This document shows positions 12,501 through 24,500 of a stretch of 64,000 nucleotides of DNA, piece after piece. The stretch lies in assembly GCF_965363235.1 (NCBI RefSeq), contig NC_134843.1, positions 90,491,795-90,555,794 on the forward strand, given 5' to 3'. Source of the stretch: Mytilus galloprovincialis. Its lineage: Eukaryota > Mollusca > Bivalvia > Mytilida > Mytilidae. The position numbers were made by a program, and so were the translations under genes. Numbering within the stretch: the first letter of the stretch is position 1; each line of letters begins with the position of its first letter. The notes under the pieces are model-generated. The model made no database searches. It was not told the origin of the DNA and saw nothing but the letters and a program-made list of their open reading frames with translations.

Positions 12501-15500
12501 CCCCCCCCCCCCCTTGGATCTGCCTATAACGTCGAACATAGTGGCTTGTTATATCAGCTGATTTAGAACATAATGAGCTGTTTCGTGTAATATCATATTC
12601 CCAAGGACAATTCAGAACGGATAGCCCCTTTTAAAGGGGAGGTATATGCACGAAAGAATGCGAAATGAAGTTGCCATTTCACGACGAACGAACAGTTAGA
12701 AATATTTTGCCCATCATTTTACCAATTACACGAAACACGGTGAATAACGAACATTTTTCATGGCTGAGCGTGAAATAAAAATGGCAAAACACGTTGCACG
12801 AAAATAACCCTTTACCATTCTCATGAATGGCAAAATCCAAAACTCAAACGAATCAAACGAATGGAAGACAATTGTCATATTCCTATCTTATACCAGTATA
12901 TATTGTATTATATATCATGCAAAATATTTGTTTAGAGTAGTACAATTAAATCAACTCTAAACCTGAATAAATATATTTCTCCCCAATGTTGATTAACTCT
13001 GTATAAAGAAGTTATGCCACTATGTGATATGTACGTCCGTCTGTTTGTGTTTACACGTGGACAGATACGAGGAAATTTAGAAATCATTTTTACACATTTT
13101 TATCAAAGTCACCCATTTCTGTTCTATATGAATACCCATACTAGATGTTGCATTCGTTCATATTTAACATACACCTACTACTTAACCAGCCCAGATGTAT
13201 GAGATTTCTTTGCTCCAGAACAAAAAATGAAGCTTCATTTCAGCATGTAACGTTCTATAATAAGACATGAAAACAAAATCACAGGTTGATCTTATTCATG
13301 CTAGAGTTTTAATGTGATCGTTGGGATAACAGTTTCATAATAATAAAAATAATACATTGCTGTCGTGTTTTGAATATTTTCTTCTTCAGAATTTTCAGTA
13401 ATTGTCAAAAGAGAGATAAAATATCTGTACTTATATTACCCAGATATGTATGACTTAAAAAGTGTAACTATTTTGATGAACTGATGTGAATAGCTTCAAT
13501 TTTCATTTACCATAACAAAATATAGATAAATACTTTTAAAAATTTCAGTGAAACGGCAACGTCTAAAGAATTTGTTTTAAATACTTCGTTAAAGTAATCA
13601 AATACGTTTACGTCCACCCTTTCCCCTAATAAAAACCATACAAATTAAAAAAAAATATCCTGTAAAAACTTAAAAATAAAGTAAAAAATACCTTAACAAA
13701 TTATTTACAAATGTATCAGTATTTTATACTTCTCTCTTTTCAGATGCTTACTTGGAATTGCAATCAGAAGAAACAATCAAAGGATTGTTTACTGTTTTAG
13801 AATCAATTTTGATGAATTCGAAAGTTTTACAAGAAACAAGAATGTCATTGATGACAGTTTTAGAACCTTTGTTGTTAGTTGAAAACCCCAAAACTGTAAA
13901 ACGAATTTTGCAATTATTTATCAAAAATCACCAAACATCAGTCCCTATCTCCAGACTTGTGCAACAATACATTAGCAAGGAGCTTTTACATACAGGAATT
14001 AAATTTTTAAATTATTCCTGTTTAAACGAAATAGTCCCAACATGGTTAACTACAAAAGGAGTACTGAGTTATAATGAAAAAGAAATACTTCTCCATTGTT
14101 TGATGCCAACACTGTCATGCTTGTGTAATGGAGAAATTACTGAATACAAAACAGCAGACCAACAGAAAAGAAATATTCATTTTAACAATTTGCGGATACT
14201 GACATATCTGCAAGATGGTAAAACTCATAAATCTGTAATACAACTATTGGCATATCAGTTTCAACCACTACCATTATTTTACATCACAGAACGAATGTCC
14301 TCATTAACTCTTAACGACTTTCTTTTACGAAAAAGGAAAAAATCAAATTGGCAGCCCAACAAAATGTTAACGTCATTGGTGTTGGAAATTGTTGATGTGG
14401 TTATTTTCCTTAAAGACAGAGGTATCATTCACCGGGATCTCACAAGTCATGCGTTTAGAATATGTGATGGTGGCCAAAGAATCGTTTTACACGATTTCTC
14501 CATAGCATTAATGCTTGAAGACAAAGATTTCATACAAGGCAAGAGCTTAGTCATTAGTTTATTGATAATTTTATCTTAATAATTGACAAAAATAAAATAA
14601 AATATTCAAGTTTCCTTGATTCTGTTGAAATGCCCTGCACAATTAAAACTGAAATTTAAATTTATAACAGTTTTTTTTATTAATATTATTGAACAGCTGA
14701 CGACAACCATTTAATTCCCACTTTGTGGTCAGCTCCGGAGAGCATATTGGAAGACAAATACAATGTAAAGTCAGACGCATGGATGGTTGGTCATTTACTG
14801 TATGAAGTGTTTACACATGGATGTCAGCCGTATACAGAGATGTACACCTTTGGTATTGACAAGGTCCTCTCCTATGTGAGTAAATGTAGCAAATGACAAA
14901 TATATTCAAATAAAAAGTAAATTAACAAAAAATACCGAACTTCAAGGAAAATTCAATTCGGGAATATATATTAAAAAAAGATGTTTTATGGTTGCCAATG
15001 AGTCAACTCACCACAAGAGACCAAATGACACATATTTGAACAACTGTAGATCGCCATACGGTATTTAACAATGAGCAAAGCCCATACCGCATAGTCAGCA
15101 ATAAAAGGCCCCGAAAATGTAAAACAAATCATACGAGAACTAACGGCCTAATGTATGTGCAAAAAATGAACGAAAAACATGTATGTAACACACCAACAAA
15201 CGACAAACACTGTGTTACAGGCTCCTGACTTGGGACAGACACATACATAAATAAAGCCCTTTATAAAAGGGTAAATCAAAAGCTCAAGCACATCAATCAA
15301 ATGGAAAACATCTCTTATAATTCAGACTTGAAAGTTTTTGGCACAACTTTTTTGAACTTTTGGTCCTCGATGCCTTTTGTTAGCTATTATTCTTTGTCAA
15401 ATATGTTCTCCTATTTATTTGTATTGTAGTCCTGTAATGTTGTGTTGTCATTTAAAGTTATGTCTAACATGGCCATTAAAGCGGGAGGTTTGGCACGCCA

Positions 15501-18500
15501 AAAAACCAGGTTCAACCCATCATTTTTTTCTTTCAAAAAATGTCCTGAACCAAGTCAGGAATATGATCATTGTTATATTATAGTTCGTTTCTGTGTGTGT
15601 TACATTTTAACGTTGTGTTTCTTTTGTGTCGTTTGTTTCCTCTTATATTTGAATGTGAATTCACATTAATATGCGGCGTGTCACGGTACTTTTCTATCCC
15701 AAATTCATGTATTTAGTTTGGATGTTATATTTGTTATTCTCATCGGATTTTGTCTAATGCTTAGTTCGTTTTTGTGTGTGTGTGTGTGTTACATTTTAAT
15801 GTTGTGTCGTCACTCTCCTCTTATATTTAATGCGTTTCCCTCGGTTTTGGTTTGTGATCCGGATTTGTTTTTTTTCTATCCATTTATGAGTTTTGAACAT
15901 CGGTATACTACTGTTGCCTTTATTGATAGGCATTTCTGCGTGTAGGTTAAGTTGACAGTCGCGCGTCTGGCGTAAATACAACATTTGATAATTGTATCTA
16001 TAATGAGTTTATTTATGTATTCTAAATGATTTTGTGATTGAATAAGTAGTCATATGTTAATCGAAGTATCGGTCCACAATCAAAAATATATTATATATTT
16101 TTACCTTCGCACCATTTAAAAACTGAAAACCCGATTTGAAAGTAAAGACACACATTCGATTTCACATTTTAGGTTGTTTTCCATAATCTTCAACCAAAGC
16201 AGTGGCAATGCATTCCTAAGTGCATCTTTGAATTAATCACCGCATTGTTACAACGGAACCCAGACGACAGATGCGATCTTTCTGAGATACATAATAAACT
16301 GAAAGAGACGATAGATATGTATAGCAGTCAAGGTAATAATTCAGTTTTGGGAAACAAAGAAAGTCATTGCTCTACATAGAAACTTGATGAAGTTAAATTA
16401 ACAAAAATTAATAGCCACATTGACAAAACTATTAAAAGTAAAAAAAAATAAAAAAAAAATACTGAACTCCAAAGAAAATTCAAAAACAAAATCGTTAATC
16501 AATTAGCAAACCAACATCTCCTTTAATACACATGCGTTGTCAGTTTGTTTTAGATTTATGAGTTTGACTATCCCTTTGGTATCTTTCGTCCCTCTTTTAC
16601 AATGTCAAAACACACTTCGCTAAAAACAAGATTTAGGGGACGATAGGATTAAATGTGATGCATTGAAAACTAAACAACAATTGACAATTTGGAGTGTCTG
16701 CTAGAAGAAAAATGAATAAAGCAGATTAATGTACGTGTATATAATAGTCAGTATACGTGTTATTCTATTTATCAGGAATTTAAGTCACGAATACAACTGT
16801 CTAGAACAACGATGTAAGTCTTGCATGGCATGCCATCTTTTTTGTAATCCTATTTGTATGGCATGGTTTAGTGTTTGCATGTTTTGTTAGACTTAGCCAT
16901 TTTCATTTTTTTTATATATTTTACTAGTATGTGTGAACTGCTATCTAGGGTTTTTGCAACACATATTGTTATTTGTTTAAAGCATCAAACAAATTTCAAA
17001 ATAGAAAAATATAGTAAAAGGTTTGCTACATAAAACAAAACGTTGGGTTTTAAGCATACGATTCCTGCAGAAATGAAAAATTCTTCTTTATGAAAAAGAT
17101 TTTTTTTCCCATGAGTAGATTTTTCAACTCTTAAAATAGAATCCCAGAAATGTTTAAAATGTCAGGCTATGATGATTTTATACTTTATTTGTGGGTAGCA
17201 AGTGGTTTTATTGCCATCGGGATATATTCTTTTTAAATGTTGCTAGATTAGATTTTGATGTTTTGACAGGCATTTTATTATGCAGAATATTTGATTAGAA
17301 TACTTTCATAGGTAAGACGTGTTTCAGTTCTAATCAGACCATAATATTCAATTTCAAAATTGTCCTTAACAAATGAAATGAACTTGTCATCCCTAATGGA
17401 CAGAAGAGCACGGATCTGTCGCGTCTTTTTAGTAAAACAAGATGTAAAAATAATAATCATGCAACACGTAAATGTTATAATATTTCTTTTACAAGGTTTT
17501 CTAGTCATCGAGATTTCAAAACGTTTCTGTCGAACCTAGTGATAGAACATCATCTATATACTAGTAGCAGATAGTGTTGTGAATCACTTCGTCGTCTTCT
17601 ATCGTAATCCATGTCATACTGGGTTTATCTCTTATATCTCTAATTCATTGCAAACGGATTTAAAAACATGAGGTTTCATACCTGATATCACATTTTATAC
17701 TTTTAAATTTTGGTAACTTTCCATGCCAAAACATGAAGCGAAGTCATTTCTTTTAAATCAATTCGTGACTTTATACTTATATTTGTTTTTACTAATTATC
17801 ATATTTCGATTCTTGTTATTGTATTGTATTTTGTTTAAAATAAGTTTCAATCATTACAGTAGGATCGAAACGCAGACATCCTTCATTCCGACATGAAGAG
17901 GATACATTATATCCCAGTATAGATCCTAAACAGGACGTTCCAATGAGGGTAAGTTCTATTTTGTAGTTTAGTTAGACATGTTCGTTGACAGGTCTAAAGC
18001 AATGTCACCATAAATTGTGTTGCAACCCAAACCAACAAATTATGTTTGCTTACACTCGTATGTATGAAAAAAATATATTACATTATAACCCCAAAAGTTA
18101 ACCGTTTAAATCAGGTATTGTGCTTAACACATCCATATGCTACATTTATTTTCTTCACTACAAAAATACAAAGTAGATAACTTAGGGACCGTTCAATATT
18201 TATCAGATGGATGGGCCGGTGCAAAATGGGGCGGGGCAAGCACTTTTTTGTGGAAATATTTGGATGGGCAAGAACTTTTTTTTAAATATTTAGTGGATGG
18301 GCCAGAACATATTTTATAGGAAAAAGTTTGCTATCAATTTTATTGGTTTGTAGGAAATTTCTTTTGCGGGCACCCAAAACATGTCGCAACAAACTGGTAG
18401 CTTGGCTCATTTCTGTCAATTTTAAGGATTTAATTAAGGAATAAAAAGCTAGAATTTTCTGTTCAGACTATCTTTTGAATTATTTTGACCTTATCGAATA

Positions 18501-21500
18501 CCAAATTGTTTAATAGTCTGGTGTATTGCGGTAAAATTTATGGATTTAAGTAATAGGTAAGAAAAAAAAGCTCAAATTTTTAGATAAGGCTAAATTCAGA
18601 TAGTAAACTTTAGATTTTTTTCTAACTTTTTCAAATCAACTTGGATTTTCCTAAAACTCTACAGCTATCTCATTTATATATTGATCTTATAGAAAGCCAG
18701 GTTGCTTGGTAGTTAGGTGTATTGCTGTTAAATTTATAGATTTAATTAAAAGGTAAGAAAAAAAAGCTCAAATTTTAAGTTTAGGCTGAATCTAGATAGT
18801 CATCTTTGATTTTTTTTTATTTTATAACTTTTTTAAATCAACATGGACTTTCATAAAACTCTACAGCTATTTCATTTATATATTGATCTTACAGAATGCC
18901 AGGTTGATTGGTAGTTTGGTGTATTGCTGTCATTCTTATGGATTTAATAAAAAGGTTAAAAAAAAAAGCTCAAATTTTCAGTTTAGGCTAAATCCAGATA
19001 CAGGTAGTCATCTTTAAATTTTTTATAACTTTTTCAAATCAACATGGATTTTCATAAAAATTTACAGCTATTTCATTTATATATTGATCTTATAGAATGC
19101 CAGGTTGATTGGTAGTTTGGTGTATTGCTGTCATTCTTATGGATTCAATAAAAAGGTTAAAAAAAAAAGCTCAAATTTTCAGTTTAGGCTAAATCCAGAT
19201 ACAGGTAGTCATCTTTAAAAAAAATTATTACTTTTTCAAATCAACATGGATTTTCATAAAACTTTACAGCTATTTTATTTATATATTGATCTTATAGAAT
19301 GCCTAGTTGTTTGGTAGTTTGATGTGTTGCTGCCATTCTTATGGATTTAATAAAAAGGTTTAAGAAAAAGCTTAAATTTTCAGTTTTTGGTTATTTCAAG
19401 ATAGTCATCTTTAATTTTTTTCATAACTTTTTCAAATCAACTTGCATTTTCATAAAACTCTACTGCTATATCATTTGTATATTGATCTTACTGAATGCCA
19501 GGCTGTTTAGTACTTTGGGTTTTTGCTGTCATTTTATGGATTTAGTTAATAGGTTGAAAAAAGCTACAATTTTAAGTTTAGACTAAGTTCAGATGGTCAC
19601 CTTTCATTTTTTTTATAACTTTTTCAAATCAACTTAGATTTTCATATAACTGTACAGCTATCTCATTTATATATTGATCTTAAAGAATGCCAGGTTGTTT
19701 TTATAGTTTTGTGTTAAGCTGTCAAATTTGGGGAATTAATTAATAGGCGAAAAAGGCTGCAGCATTAAAGTCAAAAACATGTCTGCCTATATTTGCTTAA
19801 AAAGACCATATTAAATTTCTTTTTTGAAAAGTAGAATAGATAAAGGGACATTGATATTTGAACTATAAACAAGTTCTGTTATTAGGACAATAATTAGTAA
19901 TTCAGTATAGGATAATATTTTTACTAGTCCAAGAGTTATTGTCCCTTAATTTAAATTATTTCCTTTATTTTAAATCAATATTGTATTTGAGGCTGTACAT
20001 ATAAAATCAAATCTGTACATGTATATTCATACTGATTTTGAAAATCAATAAAATGTATGGTTCTGATACACACATAGAAATATACATATAGAATTAACTA
20101 GCACATTTTAAATTTTGTATAAAGTCTATTCTTTGACTTTGATTTCAAGACATAAAAATTTAAAAACTTAAAAATAGAAAAAGAACATAAATAATTTTTG
20201 ATTGTCTTTATAGAGTTTTAGAGGGACAAGGACTTTTTTTATAGATTTTTTTAGATGGGCAAGGACTTTTTTTCAGAATTTAAAAGGATGGGCAATAACT
20301 TTTTTAATGAAACAATATTAAGAATGCACCGGCCCATCCATCTGATAAATATTGAACGGTCCCTTATAATATACTAGATAACTTGTAATATACTAGATTA
20401 TGGAGTGTGTGTCCGAGCGAGAACTGCTCTAGTTCATTACTTTAGGAATATTTATCAAAAAGTAGTATTTCAATATTCAGCCCCATTCTACTATATAGTC
20501 AGCCATCAGTCCTACCCTGATATATCCTATCTTTTTCGGGTAATTAATACTGATAGCGTTTGACATTTTCAGCCGAATAAATTTATCCATTTTATATAAC
20601 TTAAATTATTGTATGCTGGTTCATATTCTGGACGCCAATATTTGCTCCTTTATTATATAATTCACTAACAAAACAATTATGAAGCTTAGAAATGGAAAAT
20701 TACTAATTAACATACTAAACTTGTTCAAAGGGTATCTACACGTCTCAATCTTCAAAATCGGTTATCTAAAAATACTACCATCGCTAACATTTTTAACAAT
20801 AAAAATCGTGGTTACCCTTCTATCGATAAGTGTCATGCCAAAAAATGACTTACATGTCCCCGTCTTTCCACCAACAATACGGTAAGGTCCACGTTTAATG
20901 GTCGCACCTTTTCTTTAAATTTTGAAACTGATATAACTTGAAAAACAAACAGTATTATTTATTTACTCACATGAAACAAACCGGGGTGTGGTATTCAGTA
21001 CGTAGGAGAAACTGGACGATATTTATCTAAACGCACTCAAGAACATCTGTATCGTTTTAAAAGACCCAATAAATTCAAAAGTATCATTTACAAACACCTT
21101 AAGAAGCACAACCATCCTTTTAAATATTTAGCAGTTCAACCTTTAGAAGTGTAAATAAGCAGCCTGGTGAATCGCATTCAAAGTTTGTACGATCACGGAA
21201 AATAACTGAATTAAATTGGATTAAAAAATTACAGACAGTTAACCCTCTCGGTCTAAATGATAATATCATGGGAATTGGTAATATATCTAGAACCAATTCC
21301 GTTAACATTTTGGATATAGTTTCTAAAACTGTTCGTAAAAAACGTTCTCACGGTCGTAGGACAAATCGCAATCAAAGAAAATTTCGGGCCAATCATACCA
21401 ATATTTCGGACCTAATTTCTATTTCAAAAAACAACGGCAGACATTATCTTTTAACAAAACTCTGTTCGTTACCGGTTAATAAGTTAAATAAAATTTTGGA

Positions 21501-24500
21501 GGATTGCAACACAATTTCATATAGCAGTCCTAAGTATGAAATTGTTCAAATTATTATGGCATATTGTTATTCTAAATTATTTCCCAAAATTGATCGCCCT
21601 GAAGATCATAAAAAACATTTTATTAAAATTAAATATGTCAATAAAGGCTTTGATTTTGTAAATATTGCCGGTATATTTAACGACCATTCTGTTAAAGAAC
21701 AAATTCCTGGATATTTTGACAATACTGAGCTACTTCTTATTTGTTATATTTACAAGAAATCTACCCGGAAATTTGTGTTTAATTATAGTCAATTGTGTAA
21801 AGATGTTAATATCAGTGAAAATACACCTAATTCATGTAATTGCAGTAATTCCGAATATATTTATGGACCCATTTCCCATGTTATAACAGGAGATCTTAAC
21901 ATCGTTCAAGACCGAAAGTTAAAATCATTCCTCAGTAAAGGACCTAAATATCGCCCCCCGTCAATTATTAATTGGAATGAGTGTCGTAATAGCATCCACG
22001 ACTCACTCCATACTTACTGTTTGAAATGGATAAAACGGGAAAAAGCTGACAAAAAATCTTTGGACTCTTTTTTTAATTCAGTAATGAAGATAGTTGATAT
22101 ACGTATTCAACATTTTAAAGAACATTTTACTATAAACAATAACCACAATAAACCTATGTCTCGTATCAAACATAAACTAAAAGAACTAGCCAAGGAATTT
22201 GTTTTTGTTCCGGCCGATAAAGCTGCTAATAATATTATTGTTTGACGTAAATTTTACATTGAGGTTCTGAAAAAGGAAATCACCAATTCACCAACATTCC
22301 AACTGACTCCATTTTCAGAAAACGAAATCTGTAACAAACATAAACTTTTAGCCACCGCTTTACAAGCAGAGCCAAATACAATGAAAGTCCCAACTATGTA
22401 TTGGCTTCCGAAGCTACACAAAACCCCTTACAAATATAGATTTATTTCGTCTTCAAGCCATTGTTCAACTACTAAATTGTCTATTCTTCTTACCAGCACA
22501 CTTGGTACAATTAAAAACCTGATAATAAATTGTTCAAATAAGGCCTTCGAAAATAGTGGAATAAATTACTTTTGGAGTGTCAAGAACTCGTTGGAAGTAC
22601 TTAATAAATTGCATGCTTATATTGGTGATTTTGGATCTGTTCAAAGTTTTGATTTTTCTACCCTGTATACCACATTGCCTCACATTCTCATTAAGAAAAA
22701 ATTCACACACCTAATTAAATGGGCATTAAAAAATCAGAATGTGAATATATATGTTCAAACTCTTTTAGGTCATTTTTTAGTAGCAGTAAACAAAAAAACT
22801 ATGTTAATTGGACATGCTTTGATTCTATATATGCCCTTGAATTTTTACTAGATAACATTTTTGTTCGCTTTGGGGATTCCGTATATCGTCAGATTATCGG
22901 AATTCCAATGGGGACTAACTGTGCATCACTTATTGCGGACCTGTTTTTGTATTGTTATTAGTTACAATTTATGACAAAAATAAGCAAAGACCCATCGAAA
23001 CAACATCTGATAAACAAATTTAATAATACTTTTAGATATTTGGATGATATTTTGGCTCTCAATAATGACGACTTCAGTATGTATATTAATGAAATTTATC
23101 CTGTTGAACTTACTTTAAATAAAGCTAATACTACCAATGACCACTGCCCTTTTCTCGATCTTGATATCTATATCACTAATGGAAAGCTGAATACTAAAAT
23201 TTATGATAAAAGGGATGATTTTTCATTTCCTGTCGTTAATTATCCGTTTTTAGATGGTGACGTTCCCTTGTCACCATCTTACGGTGTTTATATATCTCAA
23301 CTTGTACGATTCGCTCGTGTATGTAACAATGTTTTAGATTTTAACGAGAGAAATTTATGTATTACTGAAAATTATTACACCAGGGTTTTCGATATCACAA
23401 ACTAGTCAAAACATTTACTAAATTTTATCATCGGTATAAAGACATCATTCGTAAATATAGCTCAACATGCAGACTTCTAATAAGTTCAGGTATTTCACAT
23501 CCAATTTTTTATGGAAATATTCTTTATAAAGCACAAAGGTGTCAGTATTCACCTCAGAAACTTACAAAACCTTTGAATAGACTTATTAAGAAGGGATATA
23601 ATTACGATACTGTTGTCAAGTCATTAAAGATTGCATATTTTGGCGTTAATATTGAGTCACTGATAAGGTCTTTACATCGGAACTAAACACATTTATTCTA
23701 AAAACAGTTGTTGGCATGACACGGGTTATGTTCTTCTCATATATGTTATGATGGTATGATACTAAACCCCTAACCGGAAGGATTGTTCCTGATGTTCATA
23801 TGATGAAATCATAATCTTTCAGTCAGTTTAATTGAAGTCTGGAGCTGGCATGTCAGTTAACTGCTAGTAGTCTGTTGTTATTTATGTATTATTGTCATTT
23901 TGTTTATTTTCTTTGGTTACATCTTCTGACATCAGACTCGGACTTCTCTTGAACTGAATTTTAATGTGCGTATTGTTATGCGTTAACTTTCTACATTGGT
24001 TAGAGGTATAGGGGGAAGGTTGAGATCTCACAAACATGTTTAACCCCGCCGCATTTTGCGCCTGTCCCAAGTCAGGAGCCTCTGACCTTTGTTAGTCTTG
24101 TATTATTTTAATTTTAGTTTCTTGTGTACAATTTGGAAATTAGTATGGCGTTCATTATCACTGGACTAGTATATATTTGTTTAGGGGCCAGCTGAAGGAC
24201 GCCTCCGGGTGCGGGAATTTCTCTCTACATTGAAGACCTGTTGGTGACCCTCTGCTGTTGTTTTTTATTTGGTCGGGTTGTTGTCTCTTTGACACATTCC
24301 CCATTTCCATTCTCAATTTTATACAAGTAAAAGTGTGGTCCTTTGTGAAGAGTAACCAAATACCCCAAAAAGGTTTGACCTCCGTTAAAACAAAAATCAA
24401 AAATTAAACATTAAGTTGCAAGTATGATATGCATGAATAAATATACCTTTCCGTATGCAGACCACGCACAGTAAGTAAGTAAATATTCTATGATGTAAAT

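Larger units (their letters stand above)
20700..24335 (+). mobile_element. Penelope-like element, permuted (N-terminal GIY-YIG) Naiad-type, with in-frame TGA codons
   Basis: The order is a zinc-knuckle-like and GIY-YIG region (about 20740-21145), a linker (21160-21400), reverse transcriptase (about 21900-23690) and a 3' tail (23690-24335). GIY-YIG is shown by GCGIQYVGETGR followed by RTQEH. RT motifs are FDFSTLYTTLPH, GIPMGTNCASLIADLFLY and FRYLDD. An endonuclease domain upstream of RT is the permuted arrangement of the Naiad/Chlamys clade. TGA codons at 20846, 20939, 20972 and 22243 each fall where family members have Cys. Other lesions: a frameshift near 21150, one near 22730 in an A-run, TAG at 22959 where Glu is expected, and a frameshift near 23385. 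This copy is therefore inactive. The 5' end is not defined. Confidence 0.8.

Noticed and set aside
12488..12513. Run of about 24 C
   Set aside because: A homopolymer inside a repeat; its length is probably unreliable and no i-motif function can be claimed.
15377..15984. Several 60-75-codon frames on both strands
   Set aside because: All fall within the family-B repeat.
19341..19586. 81-codon frame rich in Phe/Ile
   Set aside because: Part of the 200-bp tandem repeat inside the transposon; neighbouring units do not keep it open.
20679..20885. 68-codon frame at the start of the Penelope-like element
   Set aside because: It is the wrong frame; the neighbouring frame carries the Cys-rich/GIY-YIG sequence with TGA codons.
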